A stretch of DNA of 64,000 nt from CAILZL01 sp050248275 (GCA_050248275.1 JBFWSR010000008.1:62001-126000), one strand, 5' to 3'; positions 43,592 to 54,729 are shown, counted from the first letter of the stretch. Program-made: numbers and translations. Notes: generated by a model from the sequence alone, not told the origin.

Positions 43592-44752
43592 TCACAGTCG
43601 ATCACGCAAGTCACGGAAACCAAAACCACTCAACTCCAGCTCGCAATTTTTGGCGAAGGCCATGGCCTTAAAACTTTCGCCCATCTCACCCGGCAAGGTC
43701 AGTTTCTGTACCTGCTGCGACAACTGCCAGCGGCGTGCATCGTCCTGCCCGCTTAGATCCACGAGCAGGCGATCCAGGCCAGCACCCAACAGAAAATGCG
43801 CCTGAGTGGCAAAGCCCTTTAATTCCAGGCCGGCAGCCAGCCCTGCTTCCGCCAATGCGGTGAAATCCACCCAGACAGTGATGTCCTGCAGACCGACATT
43901 TAGCAATGGGTCGTCATGCATGCGCTGGCGAAAGAAACAGCTCAAAGTGCCCTGCCTGCGTTCAACGCTGTAGTACTGCGACTGCGGCCAGCCATAGTCA
44001 ATGAACAGCATCACGCCACGCTGCAGAGCCTCTGCCAGCGACTTGATCCAGGCAGGCAGTTGCAGATTCACTTCACTGCAATAGCCCTCGGGCAAACGTA
44101 CATTCAAATTGCTTTCGATTGCCCGGACTGCTGCCAGCAGTTCGGCATTGGCCGCGCGGGTCTGCCAGGCCAGTCCTTGCCCGGCATTCATTACTCCCAG
44201 TATCTGCGGCACACCGTGCTGGATGCGGAAACGCTGCACCGGCAGTGCATCCAGCACTTCATTGGCAACGATCACACCGGCAAATTCGCAGGGCAGTGCA
44301 TCGAGCCATTGCACACGCGTCATGTGTTGCGGTAATTGTTGTTGTAACAATGCCTGCTGACGGGCACGCAGATCGGCACTCACTTCCAGAATGCAATAGC
44401 GCTCCGGCAGACATTGCAGGCGTTCGAACTCACGCAGCATTTCCAGCGCCATCACGCCCGACCCTGCGCCCAGTTCCAGCACGCTGCCCTGGCCTGATTG
44501 CTGCAGCGCCTCTGCACATTGACGCGCTATACAGCGACTGAACAAGGGAGAAATTTCCGGCGCAGTGGTGAAGTCGCCGCCCGCACCCAGCTTGTGGGTA
44601 CCGGCGCTGTAGTACCCCAGTCCCGGTGCATACAGGGCCAGGTTCATGAAAGACTGAAAATCAAGCCAGCCACCTGCGTTTTCGATCTCGGCGCGAATCA
44701 GCGCCAGCAGACGCTCGCTGTGCGCCCGCTCTTCGAGCGTCAACCGGGCCAT
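43592..44752 (-). CDS. SAM-dependent methyltransferase, MidA/NDUFAF7-like (COG1565)
   Basis: The protein begins AHSERLLALIRAEIENAGGWLDF after a short lead and has the family core ALYAPGLGYYSAG, FTTAPEISPLF and the SAM loop VLELGAGSG. Mitochondrial relatives methylate an arginine of respiratory complex I; the bacterial role is not established. The open frame reaches 44803, only nine bases from divergent folM, so I prefer the ATG at 44752 (386 residues), which leaves space for promoters. The ATG at 44791 is another possibility. Confidence 0.82.
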   Translation of the reverse strand: MARLTLEERAHSERLLALIRAEIENAGGWLDFQSFMNLALYAPGLGYYSAGTHKLGAGGDFTTAPEISPLFSRCIARQCAEALQQSGQGSVLELGAGSGVMALEMLREFERLQCLPERYCILEVSADLRARQQALLQQQLPQHMTRVQWLDALPCEFAGVIVANEVLDALPVQRFRIQHGVPQILGVMNAGQGLAWQTRAANAELLAAVRAIESNLNVRLPEGYCSEVNLQLPAWIKSLAEALQRGVMLFIDYGWPQSQYYSVERRQGTLSCFFRQRMHDDPLLNVGLQDITVWVDFTALAEAGLAAGLELKGFATQAHFLLGAGLDRLLVDLSGQDDARRWQLSQQVQKLTLPGEMGESFKAMAFAKNCELELSGFGFRDLRDRL

Positions 44753-44811
44753 CAAATCTTCACGGCGAGATGTTAAGGTGTGCTGCAACATCGAACGAAT
44801 CATCCAAGACC

Positions 44812-45573
44812 ATGAGTACTGGTGAAAATGACAAGCAACTGGCTGGCAAAGTCGCGCTGATTACCGGCGGAGCCAAGCGTCTGGGCAATGCCATCGCACA
44901 CGCATTGCATCGGGAAGGCGCGCAACTGGTGATTCATTATCGCAGTTCGCAAGCCAATGCCGAGGCCCTGGTGACCGAATTGAACAGGCTACGCGCTCAT
45001 TCCGCCATTGCGCTGGCCGGTGACCTGCTCGATACCCGCGCCCTGCCGCAATTGATTGCGCAAACCATCCAGCAGTTCGGCCGCCTGGACATTCTGGTGA
45101 ACAACGCCTCCAGTTTCTACCCGACACCGGTTGGTTCGATCAGCGAACAGCAGTGGAACGATCTGCTGGGTAGTAACCTGAAAGCACCCCTGTTTCTGGC
45201 GCAGGCCGCTGCGCCCTATCTGCGCGTCACAGAAGGCTTGATCCTCAACATGGTGGACATTCATGCGCAGCGTCCGTTGCCGGCCCACACGGTGTATTCG
45301 ATCGCCAAAGCGGGCCTTGCCACGCTGACCAAATCGCTGGCGCGCGAACTGGGACCGGAAATTCGCGTCAATGCCATCGCGCCCGGCCCGGTGTTATGGC
45401 CGGAACAACAGATGAGCGCCGAGTTGCAGCAGGAAATCATCAGCAAGACTGCCCTCAAGCGTCAGGGCTCTCCCGAAGACATCGCTCGCGCGGCGCTGTT
45501 CTTCGCCAAGGATGCCCCCTATGTGACGGGACAGATCCTGGCCATTGATGGCGGACGCAGCATCGGTTGGTAG
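44812..45573 (+). CDS. folM: Pteridine/dihydrofolate reductase of the short-chain dehydrogenase family
   Basis: The 253-residue protein is a short-chain dehydrogenase with the NADPH motif TGGAKRLGNAIAHAL, catalytic Tyr/Lys in YSIAKAGL and C-terminal GQILAIDGGRSIGW. The Arg/Leu after the glycine loop (KRLG) and the ending are typical of pteridine reductases such as FolM, which reduce dihydromonapterin or dihydrofolate. The neighbouring convergent genes folK and folB, both in pterin synthesis, support this. The ATG at 44812 is the natural start. Confidence 0.87.
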   Translation: MSTGENDKQLAGKVALITGGAKRLGNAIAHALHREGAQLVIHYRSSQANAEALVTELNRLRAHSAIALAGDLLDTRALPQLIAQTIQQFGRLDILVNNASSFYPTPVGSISEQQWNDLLGSNLKAPLFLAQAAAPYLRVTEGLILNMVDIHAQRPLPAHTVYSIAKAGLATLTKSLARELGPEIRVNAIAPGPVLWPEQQMSAELQQEIISKTALKRQGSPEDIARAALFFAKDAPYVTGQILAIDGGRSIGW

Positions 45574-45609
45574 GCCGAACACACTGCGCGGCAACCACCC
45601 AACAAAGTT

Positions 45610-46092
45610 CTAAATCTTGACAGTCACCATCGGGTGTGCGGCCTGATCGAATTCCCGCCACAGATCGCCAATGGTCTGCTTGAGCGTGGGATGCACCAGA
45701 TCAGGGGCCAATTCGGCCAATGGTCCCAGCATGTAGGCACGTTTGAGCAGATCGGGGCGCGGCAGGGTAATGACATGGGTGGCGCAGACCATATCGCCGT
45801 ACAGCAGCAGATCCAGATCCATGGAACGCGGCTCGAATTTGGGCGCCTTGCGCGGGCGACCGCACAGGTTCTCGACGGCTTGCAGCACCGACAGCACTTC
45901 GGTGAGCGTCAACTCGGTTTCGAAGCCAATCACCAGATTGATGAATTCGGGCCCTTCGAAGCCCACCGCCCGATTACGGTAGGCAGGCGACACACGCAGG
46001 TCACCAACTCGACGTTTCAGGGCGGAAAGAGCGCTGCGCAGATTTAATTCTGGTTGGATATTGCTGCCAGCAGCAACGTAGACATCAGGCAT
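45610..46092 (-). CDS. folK: 2-amino-4-hydroxy-6-hydroxymethyldihydropteridine pyrophosphokinase
   Basis: The 160-residue enzyme transfers pyrophosphate from ATP to 6-hydroxymethyl-dihydropterin in folate synthesis. The start VYVAAGSNIQPELNL and the signature RSMDLDLLLYGD (metal-binding aspartates) are clear. It begins nine bases after the folB stop and is cotranscribed with it. Confidence 0.95.
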   Translation of the reverse strand: MPDVYVAAGSNIQPELNLRSALSALKRRVGDLRVSPAYRNRAVGFEGPEFINLVIGFETELTLTEVLSVLQAVENLCGRPRKAPKFEPRSMDLDLLLYGDMVCATHVITLPRPDLLKRAYMLGPLAELAPDLVHPTLKQTIGDLWREFDQAAHPMVTVKI

Positions 46093-46101
46093 GATCTATC
46101 T

Positions 46102-46476
46102 CTAGCTAGGTTGTAGGTAATCTTCGGCACGACGCTCAATCAATATCCCTACATCCCGCGAGTTTCGGATCGCACCTTGTTTGTTCAATCTTACACGTAC
46201 CCAAGGCACATCGAACTCAGTAATCACAATTCGTGCAATATTTTCCGTCAGCGTCTCCACCAGCTGGAACTGCGACTCGCCCACAAAGCTCAACAGACGC
46301 TTGCTGACCTTCTTGTAATCCACTGTGTCGTCGATGTGGTCACTCTGCGCAGCCTTGCGAATATCGCAGGCCATTTCCAGATCGATCACCACCGTCTGCT
46401 TGACCTTGCGCTCCCAGTCCCAGATACCGACGATGCATTCGGTGCGCAGTGAGCTCAGAAAAATCTTGTCAGTCAT
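46102..46476 (-). CDS. folB: Dihydroneopterin aldolase
   Basis: The ~124-residue enzyme converts dihydroneopterin to hydroxymethyl-dihydropterin and glycolaldehyde, the step before FolK. Family features are LRTECIVGIWDWERK, VDYKKV, LVETLTENIA and the final NKQGAIRNSRDVGILIER. The start could also be the ATG at 46485; MTDKIFLSSL at 46476 fits relatives best. It follows tsaD by 56 bases. Confidence 0.93.
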   Translation of the reverse strand: MTDKIFLSSLRTECIVGIWDWERKVKQTVVIDLEMACDIRKAAQSDHIDDTVDYKKVSKRLLSFVGESQFQLVETLTENIARIVITEFDVPWVRVRLNKQGAIRNSRDVGILIERRAEDYLQPS

Positions 46477-46532
46477 AACGTCCATCAAGGTTAATTAATT
46501 GATTTGTCTGGACAATGGCAATCAAACCGCGA

Positions 46533-47546
46533 TCACGGCGGACACAGTGATGCCATCGGCCAGCGCGCCGTTGCACGAATCTTCAGATCGTCCCGCTCAC
46601 CCAATAGCAGACGCTGGCAGCCAGCATAGGCAATCATCGCCGCGTTGTCGGTACAAAATTCCGGGCGCGGATAACGCACGCTGACACCTCGCTTGTTGCC
46701 CAGCGCCAGCAACCGTGCGCGCAAACTGCGATTGGCGCCCACGCCGCCTGCAACCACCAGCGTCTGCGTACCGGTCTGATCCAGGGCACGCGCGCACTTC
46801 GCCGCCAGCGTTGCCACCACTGCTTCCTGAAATGCGCACGCCACATCGGCGCGGGTCTGGTCATCGAGCTGCAAAGCGCGCACCGCGACGACCACGGCGG
46901 TCTTCAAACCACTGAAGCTGAAATCCAGTCCGGGACGATCCAGCATAGGCCGCGGAAACTGGAAACGCCCCGCCTGACCCTGTTCGGCCAGCCTGGCCAA
47001 TGCCGGTCCACCCGGATAAGGCAATCCCAACACCTTGGCAGTCTTGTCAAAAGCCTCGCCGGCAGCATCGTCCACGGTACTCCCCAGAATCCGGTACTGA
47101 CCCAGACCGGCCACCTCGGCCAGTAGGGTATGGCCGCCAGACACCAACAAGGCCACAAATGGATACTGCGGCGGATCGGGTTCCAGCATGGGCGCCAACA
47201 AATGCCCTTCCAGGTGATGCACGCCCACCGCCGGGATGCCGCGCGCGAACGCAAAACTGCGCGCCACCGCCGCCCCCACCAGCAATGCGCCAATCAGACC
47301 CGGTCCTGCCGTATAAGCCACGCCGTCCACCCGTTCGCGAGTGATTCCAGCTTCCCGCAAGGCGGCATCCAGCAACGGCAAAACCTTGCGGACATGATCG
47401 CGTGAAGCCAGTTCCGGCACTACCCCGCCATACTGAGCATGCATGGCGATCTGACTGTATAACTGGTGTGCCAACAACCCCCGGTCGCTGTCGTAGACAG
47501 CCACTGCGGTTTCATCACAGGAGGTTTCAATCGCCAGTACGCGCAT
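46533..47546 (-). CDS. tsaD: tRNA N6-adenosine threonylcarbamoyltransferase TsaD
   Basis: The 337-residue protein makes the t6A modification at position 37 of ANN-decoding tRNAs, with TsaB/TsaE. MRVLAIETSCDETA is the ATPase start; HLEGHLLAP gives the metal-binding histidines (HxxxH), and SGGHTLL and GGVGANRSLR follow. The ATG at 47546 gives the known N-terminus. The divergent arrangement with rpsU is classical. Confidence 0.96.
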   Translation of the reverse strand: MRVLAIETSCDETAVAVYDSDRGLLAHQLYSQIAMHAQYGGVVPELASRDHVRKVLPLLDAALREAGITRERVDGVAYTAGPGLIGALLVGAAVARSFAFARGIPAVGVHHLEGHLLAPMLEPDPPQYPFVALLVSGGHTLLAEVAGLGQYRILGSTVDDAAGEAFDKTAKVLGLPYPGGPALARLAEQGQAGRFQFPRPMLDRPGLDFSFSGLKTAVVVAVRALQLDDQTRADVACAFQEAVVATLAAKCARALDQTGTQTLVVAGGVGANRSLRARLLALGNKRGVSVRYPRPEFCTDNAAMIAYAGCQRLLLGERDDLKIRATARWPMASLCPP

Positions 47547-47587
47547 GTGCCTTTTCACCACCGCCCCACAGGGCGCTCCACCCGGCT

Positions 47588-47616
47588 TTGCTTTTCGGCC
47601 CCGGGCTTATTAAACT
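47588..47616 (+). promoter_or_regulatory. Likely promoter of the rpsU-dnaG-rpoD operon
   Basis: TTGCTT (47588-47593) and TAAACT (47611-47616) are separated by 17 bases, about 65 bases upstream of rpsU. The match is moderate. Confidence 0.45.
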
Positions 47617-47636
47617 GCCGCGCTCTTTTTACCCCG

Positions 47637-47659
47637 TAGACCGGTCCATTCCCGGTCTA
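47637..47659 (+). promoter_or_regulatory. Hairpin in the rpsU leader
   Basis: TAGACCGG and CCGGTCTA form a perfect 8-bp stem over a 7-base loop, ending 22 bases before the rpsU ATG. It could affect S21 translation, but no autoregulation is shown. Confidence 0.45.
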
Positions 47660-47681
47660 TCCATTTCAGTCCGAGGTTGCG

Positions 47682-47912
47682 ATGCCTAGCGTTCGCGTTC
47701 GAGAGAACGAATATTTCGATGCTGCCCTGCGCCGTTTCAAGCGCGCCTGCGAGAAGGCCGGTGTGTTGACCGAGCTGCGTCGCCGTGAATTCTACGAGAA
47801 GCCCACCCAGGAACGGAAACGCAAAAAAGCGGCTGCCGTCAAGCGCCACATGAAGCGCAGCAACCGCCCCATAGGTGCGCCGCGCTCTCGTCCCGCCACT
47901 GCCCGCGCCTGA
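47682..47912 (+). CDS. rpsU: 30S ribosomal protein S21
   Basis: The 76-residue basic protein matches S21 (PSVRVRENEYFDAALRRFKR, EFYEKPTQERKRKKAAAVKRH). S21 helps mRNA base pairing at initiation. It is about five residues longer than the E. coli form because of a basic Arg/Pro/Ala tail. GAGG precedes the ATG. It heads the macromolecular-synthesis operon. Confidence 0.96.
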   Translation: MPSVRVRENEYFDAALRRFKRACEKAGVLTELRRREFYEKPTQERKRKKAAAVKRHMKRSNRPIGAPRSRPATARA

Positions 47913-47925
47913 TCCGTCTCCGTAC

Positions 47926-48372
47926 ATGTCCCTTAAAGAGCGTATCAGCGAGGACATGAAGGCCGCCATGCGCGCCAAGGAGGCCGATCGCCTTGGCACT
48001 ATCCGCATGCTGCAGGCCGCCATCAAGCAGCGCGAAGTGGACGAACGCATCACGCTGGATGATGCGCAAGTGATGGCCGTGCTGGAGAAAATGATCAAGA
48101 CGCGCCGGGAGGCCCTGGAGCAATTCCGGGCCGGTGCGCGTGAAGATCTGGCTGAAAAAGAAGCGCGCGAGATTGCGCAGTTGCAGGTTTATCTGCCTGA
48201 GCCATTGTCCGCCGCAGAACTGGAAACAGTGATTGCAACTGCCATTGCCAGCACCGGCGCCAGTTCCATCAAGGATATGGGCAAGGTGGTGACCGCTGTC
48301 AAACAGCAGGCTGCCGGACGCGCCGACATGGGCGCAGTCAGCGCCGCGATCAAGGCCAAGCTGGGCGGCTGA
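47926..48372 (+). CDS. yqeY: YqeY/GatB-like domain protein
   Basis: The 148-residue protein begins SLKERISEDMKAAMRAKEADRLGTIRML, typical of YqeY, which resembles the tail of GatB. A role with tRNA-dependent amidotransfer is suspected but unproven. The open frame extends to 47875 inside rpsU; the ATG at 47926, 13 bases after the rpsU stop, is preferred. It sits between rpsU and dnaG, as in many non-enteric bacteria. Confidence 0.92.
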   Translation: MSLKERISEDMKAAMRAKEADRLGTIRMLQAAIKQREVDERITLDDAQVMAVLEKMIKTRREALEQFRAGAREDLAEKEAREIAQLQVYLPEPLSAAELETVIATAIASTGASSIKDMGKVVTAVKQQAAGRADMGAVSAAIKAKLGG

Positions 48373-48493
48373 CACTTGTATCTCCGTCGATTCGGCTGAT
48401 TTTAAAGGTGATGTTCAGCGCCTTTTAGTTTTGCGCAGACGCCGCAGTGGCTGCTACTGTGCAGCCCCTTTCCTGTCAGCCTGACTGCCGCTC

Positions 48494-50257
48494 GTGTCCG
48501 GACGCATTCCGCAATACTTTATTGATCAGCTGATCGCGCGCACCGACATCGTCGAGGTGATTGGCACACGCGTGTCGTTGCGCAAGGCAGGCAAAGAATA
48601 CAAGGCATGCTGTCCGTTTCACGACGAGAAAACGCCGTCATTCAATGTCGTGCCTGACAAGCAGTTCTATCACTGCTTCGGTTGTGGCGCACACGGCACG
48701 GCACTCGGTTTCCTGATGGAATACGATCATTTGAGTTTCGTTGAAGCCGTGGAAGAACTGGCCGCCCGCGCCGGTCTGGAGGTACCGCGCGAGGAATCAA
48801 CCCATCCGGTCGCCGCCAAACCCGATCAGGATCAATACTCCCTGCTGGAAAAAGCCGCCGAGTACTATCGGCAGCAACTGCGCGCCACACCGGCAGCCAT
48901 CGATTACCTGAAAAAACGCGGCCTCACGGGTGAAACTGCTGCGCGCTTTGGCATCGGTTACGCTGCCGATGCTTGGGATGGCCTGATCAAGCAACTGGGC
49001 CATGACGACAGTACCTTGCAGGCACTGACTCGCGCCGGCCTGCTGATCGAGCGCGACAGCAAGAACGGTTTTTATGACCGTTTCCGGCATCGGGTGATGT
49101 TTCCGATCCGCGATTCACGCGGTCGCACCATTGGCTTCGGTGGCCGCGTCATTGACCAGGGCGACCCGAAATATCTGAACTCACCGGAAACCGAGCTGTT
49201 CCATAAAGGCCGCGAATTGTATGGCCTGTACGAAGCCCGTCAGAGCACCCGCCAGTTGAAGCAACTGCTGGTAGTCGAAGGCTATATGGACGTGGTCAGT
49301 CTGCATCAAGCAGGCATTACCTACGCCGTAGCAACTCTGGGAACCGCCACCACTCCCGAACATCTCAAGCGCCTGTTCCGCGTCTGTAATACCGTCGTGT
49401 TCTGTTTCGATGGCGACCGTGCCGGTCGCGCCGCAGCCTGGAAAGCACTGGAAGTCGCCTTACCGGTGATTAATGAAGGGCATCTATTGCGCTTCCTGTT
49501 GCTGCCGGAAAAGCATGATCCTGATTCTCTGGTCACCGAAGAGGGTCGTGAGGCCTTCGAGGCGCGCATCAGCCATGCCACGCCATTGTCGGAATATCTG
49601 GTCAAGGAGCTGGCCGCTCGCTGCGACCTGAGCCATGTGGACGGCCGCGCCCAGTTCACGGCCGAGGCGCAACGCCTGATGAACCAGCTCAATGACGACA
49701 GCTACCGGACGCTGTTGTATCAGCCCCTGGCGGAAGCCCTGAACATTTCGGTGGACCGGCTGCGACAATTGATCCCACCCAGCCGCCCGCCCCGGGAACA
49801 CACCTCCCGACCGACCTTGGCTCCACCACCCAACCTGTCCGGCAGCGGCAGCATGGTGCAACGAGTCATCCGCAACCTGCTGCATTACCCGGAATCCGCG
49901 CTGGCGCTCAATCGCCTTGACGAGCTTCAGCAGGTTGATCGGCCTGGCATGACCCTGCTGGTTCAACTGGCGAGCGAACTCCAAATTGAACCCAGCCTTC
50001 CTCCGGCAGCCCTGCTGGAACGCTGGCGACAGCGGCCGGATTTTCACTATATAGACAAGCTTTTCTTGAAAGGACCGGTAGCGTTCAACCTGGAAAGCGC
50101 CATAAATGACGTAAAAGATGCCATGGAACGGTTGCTTGCTGAGCATTTTCCTCAAGATAGATTTAATGATCTACTCAAACGGTTCAATCTCGGCACATTG
50201 AGCGCGGAGGAAAAAAAGGAATTCGTTGAACTGACCAGACACCGGGGCAACAGATAG
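48494..50257 (+). CDS. dnaG: DNA primase
   Basis: The 587-residue enzyme makes RNA primers for replication. The zinc-binding CHC2 site is C40, H43, C61 and C64. The TOPRIM domain has LVVEGYMDVV and FCFDGDRAGR, and the C-terminal helicase-binding part follows. The start is a GTG (MSGRIPQYFIDQL), common for dnaG, and keeps the product low. About 120 bases with a possible weak hairpin separate it from yqeY. Confidence 0.97.
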   Translation: MSGRIPQYFIDQLIARTDIVEVIGTRVSLRKAGKEYKACCPFHDEKTPSFNVVPDKQFYHCFGCGAHGTALGFLMEYDHLSFVEAVEELAARAGLEVPREESTHPVAAKPDQDQYSLLEKAAEYYRQQLRATPAAIDYLKKRGLTGETAARFGIGYAADAWDGLIKQLGHDDSTLQALTRAGLLIERDSKNGFYDRFRHRVMFPIRDSRGRTIGFGGRVIDQGDPKYLNSPETELFHKGRELYGLYEARQSTRQLKQLLVVEGYMDVVSLHQAGITYAVATLGTATTPEHLKRLFRVCNTVVFCFDGDRAGRAAAWKALEVALPVINEGHLLRFLLLPEKHDPDSLVTEEGREAFEARISHATPLSEYLVKELAARCDLSHVDGRAQFTAEAQRLMNQLNDDSYRTLLYQPLAEALNISVDRLRQLIPPSRPPREHTSRPTLAPPPNLSGSGSMVQRVIRNLLHYPESALALNRLDELQQVDRPGMTLLVQLASELQIEPSLPPAALLERWRQRPDFHYIDKLFLKGPVAFNLESAINDVKDAMERLLAEHFPQDRFNDLLKRFNLGTLSAEEKKEFVELTRHRGNR

Positions 50258-50347
50258 CGCTCAGCTCCATCCCAAACCACCGCAGTCATTATGTTGCTTT
50301 AAGCGACCGCGAATAGCGCACCCACCCAAAACCGCCGTTTTGAGCCA

Positions 50348-50386
50348 AGAGAGTGCTCATCGAACCTAGCTATGAGCAGACTCTCT
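50348..50386 (+). terminator. Hairpin between dnaG and rpoD
   Basis: AGAGAGTGCTCAT (50348-50360) pairs with ATGAGCA and CTCTCT (50372-50386) with a two-base bulge. It may be an attenuating or RNA-processing structure, as known between the same genes in E. coli, or it may end dnaG transcripts. A T-run is lacking. Confidence 0.5.
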
Positions 50387-50436
50387 AAGTAGAATGCGCG
50401 GTCCTTTTATATCCCCCCGCGCGATTCGCGTTTTAA

Positions 50437-52344
<1,908 letters not shown>

Positions 52345-52372
52345 TCGGTACAGGTATGTAGCCCGTAACCGG

Positions 52373-52405
52373 AAGCCGATGGTAACTCGCCGTCGGCTTT
52401 TTCTT
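52373..52405 (+). terminator. Intrinsic terminator of rpoD
   Basis: AAGCCGATGG (52373-52382) pairs with CCGTCGGCTT (52390-52399, one G-T pair) and is followed by TTTTCTTT. It lies 29 bases after the rpoD stop. Confidence 0.9.
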
Positions 52406-52442
52406 TGGCACGCATCCACCGATACCTGACGCAGCCAACTCC

Positions 52443-53039
52443 ATGTCCAGCAAGCTATCTCGCGAGTTCTATCTTCAGGACACGCTCACGGTTGCCCGCT
52501 CCCTGATCGGCATGCATCTGGTTCATCGCGTGCAGGATGTGCTGCGCATTGGCCGCATTGTGGAAACCGAGGCCTACCTGGGACCCGAAGACCAGGCTGC
52601 TCATTCGGCCAGGGGCCAGACACCGCGCAATGCGGCCATGTTCGGACCACCGGGACATGCCTATGTCTATTTGATCTACGGCATGTGGCATTGCATGAAC
52701 GTGGTCACGCGTGAAGCGGGCGTGCCGCATGCGGTATTGATTCGCGCCGTGGAACCAGTGAACCATCCGGGCGCAAAAACCCATGGCCCGGGATTGCTGT
52801 GCCGCGCCCTGGAGATCGACCGCAGCCTGAACGGCGCAGATCTGCGTAGCGACACACTGTGGATTGAAGCACCGCCACAGCCGATCAATGTGCAAATCGC
52901 CGCCGCTGCGCGCATCGGCATCGATTACGCCGGCGACTGGGCGAGCAAGCCATGGCGTTTTTATGATCGGCAATCGCCGTTCGTGTCCACCCTCAGCGCT
53001 GTACAACGCCGGAAACTCGGACAGCCGCCTGCTGCCTGA
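52443..53039 (+). CDS. DNA-3-methyladenine glycosylase (AAG/MPG family)
   Basis: The 198-residue protein removes alkylated and deaminated purines as the first step of base-excision repair. Family features are the catalytic Glu in IVETEAYLGPEDQAAHS, RNAAMFGPPGHAYVYLIYGMWHCMN and HGPGLLCRAL. It begins about 100 bases after rpoD, beyond the terminator, so it has its own promoter. Confidence 0.93.
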   Translation: MSSKLSREFYLQDTLTVARSLIGMHLVHRVQDVLRIGRIVETEAYLGPEDQAAHSARGQTPRNAAMFGPPGHAYVYLIYGMWHCMNVVTREAGVPHAVLIRAVEPVNHPGAKTHGPGLLCRALEIDRSLNGADLRSDTLWIEAPPQPINVQIAAAARIGIDYAGDWASKPWRFYDRQSPFVSTLSAVQRRKLGQPPAA

Positions 53040-53083
53040 ATCTGCAACAGGTGGCCGAATCGTCGGCGTTGTTATGGCTTACA

Positions 53084-53332
53084 ATGTGCCGCTATTCGAG
53101 TCGTGTACAGGCTGTCATTCACTTGCGCATCGCCAAACCCATCCTGCTGGTCAGCACTCCGATCGGAGTCGTTTGGGGTGTGGTCGAAGCTTATCGTTTC
53201 AAGCCGACACTGGCGGCGCTCATGTGCCTGCTGTTGAGCGTGATCAGCGCCTTTATCTGGTACACGGTACGCACTGTGCGTCGTGAACAACAGCACGGCC
53301 ATCCATCCAGCAATCCGACGAGTCAACGATGA
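53084..53332 (+). CDS. Small membrane protein coupled to sthA
   Basis: From the ATG at 53084 the frame encodes 82 residues with two predicted helices (IAKPILLVSTPIGVVWGVV and TLAALMCLLLSVISAFIWY) and a hydrophilic tail. The start is uncertain; GTG at 53051 and TTG at 53123 are alternatives, none with a strong ribosome binding site. Its stop overlaps the sthA start (ATGA), which supports a real gene. I do not recognise a family. Confidence 0.6.
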   Translation: MCRYSSRVQAVIHLRIAKPILLVSTPIGVVWGVVEAYRFKPTLAALMCLLLSVISAFIWYTVRTVRREQQHGHPSSNPTSQR

Positions 53333-54729
53333 ATCCGGAACAAACATTCGATGTAGTGGTGATCGGCAGTGGCCCGGGTGGCGAAGGCGCTGCAATGAAT
53401 GCCGCCAAAAATCACAAGAAAGTGGCGCTGGTTGAACGCCATGCCGAAGTAGGCGGTGGCTGCACTCACTGGGGCACCATTCCCAGCAAGGCATTGCGTC
53501 ATGCCGTGCAGACCCTACATGAGATCCGGCAGAATCCGTTGCTCAAGGAAGCACGCAATGTACTCAATCTGACCTTTCCGCAACTGCTGACCAACGCCAA
53601 CCGCGTCATCGAAACCCAGGTGGCGGCACGCCGCCGCTTTTATGAGCGCAATCGCATTCCATTGTTTCCAGGGTCCGGGCGCTTTATCGACCCACATACT
53701 CTGGAAGTGCAAGGCAGTACGGGCGCAACCACCCGCATACAGGGCGAACACTTCATCATCGCCACGGGATCGCGTCCGTATCATCCGCCCGAACTGGATT
53801 TCACGCATCCGCGCATTGTCGACAGCGACAGCGTGCTGCGTTATGCGGGCCAGCCGTTTTCGGTGACCATTTATGGCGCCGGCGTCATTGGTTGCGAATA
53901 TGCCAGCATCTTCATCAACCTCGGCGCCAAGGTTACGCTGGTCAACACCCATGACCGGCTGCTGTCGTTCATGGACGAAGAAATTGCCGAGGCCTTGTCT
54001 TATCACCTGCGCGAGCAAGGCTGCGTGATCCGCCACAATGAACAGTTTGCCGGCGTCACCGCACGCAGCAATGATGTGGTGCTGGAGCTGCAATCGGGCC
54101 GCCGCATCAAATCCGACATTCTGCTCTGGGCCAACGGCCGTACCGGCAACACGCAGGACATGGGGCTGGAAGCCCTGGGCATCCAGCCCAACTCACGCGG
54201 CCAGCTGGCAGTGAACGGACACTATCAGACAGCCATCTCCAATATTTATGCGGTCGGCGATGTGGCCGGACCACCGGCACTGGCCAGCGCGGCATATGTG
54301 CAAGGCGCGCATGCGGTACAGCACATCCTGACTCCCGACATCGCACCGCATTCGCTGGCGATGGTGCCCAGCGGCATCTATACGATTCCGGAAATTTCCT
54401 CGATCGGCAAAGGCGAGCACGAGCTACAGGCCGAGAAAGTGCCTTATGAAGTCGGGCATTGCTCGTTCAAGAATCTGGCGCGCGCACAGATGACCGGCGC
54501 CAGTGTGGGCATGCTGAAGATCATCTTCGATACCCAGACTTACAAGATTCTGGGTGTGCACTGCTTCGGCGATGGCGCTTCGGAAATCGTACACATCGGC
54601 CAGACCTTGATGGCCAGCGATGCCATGAATGATATCCGTTATTTCACCCGCACCACCTTCAACTATCCCACCATGGCCGAAGCCTATCGTCGCGCTGCCT
54701 TCAATGGCCTGAACCGAATGAGCCATTGA
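53329..54729 (+). CDS. sthA: Soluble pyridine nucleotide transhydrogenase (Si-specific)
   Basis: The 466-residue flavoprotein moves reducing power between NADPH and NAD+. The FAD motif VIGSGPGGEGAA is at residues 11-22. GGGCTHWGTIPSKALRHAV has only one of the two redox cysteines of related lipoamide dehydrogenases, which is characteristic of SthA. The NAD(P) motif IYGAGVIGCEYASIF and AVGDVAGPPALASAA follow. Its last 29 bases overlap the convergent nitronate monooxygenase gene. Confidence 0.96.
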   Translation: MNPEQTFDVVVIGSGPGGEGAAMNAAKNHKKVALVERHAEVGGGCTHWGTIPSKALRHAVQTLHEIRQNPLLKEARNVLNLTFPQLLTNANRVIETQVAARRRFYERNRIPLFPGSGRFIDPHTLEVQGSTGATTRIQGEHFIIATGSRPYHPPELDFTHPRIVDSDSVLRYAGQPFSVTIYGAGVIGCEYASIFINLGAKVTLVNTHDRLLSFMDEEIAEALSYHLREQGCVIRHNEQFAGVTARSNDVVLELQSGRRIKSDILLWANGRTGNTQDMGLEALGIQPNSRGQLAVNGHYQTAISNIYAVGDVAGPPALASAAYVQGAHAVQHILTPDIAPHSLAMVPSGIYTIPEISSIGKGEHELQAEKVPYEVGHCSFKNLARAQMTGASVGMLKIIFDTQTYKILGVHCFGDGASEIVHIGQTLMASDAMNDIRYFTRTTFNYPTMAEAYRRAAFNGLNRMSH

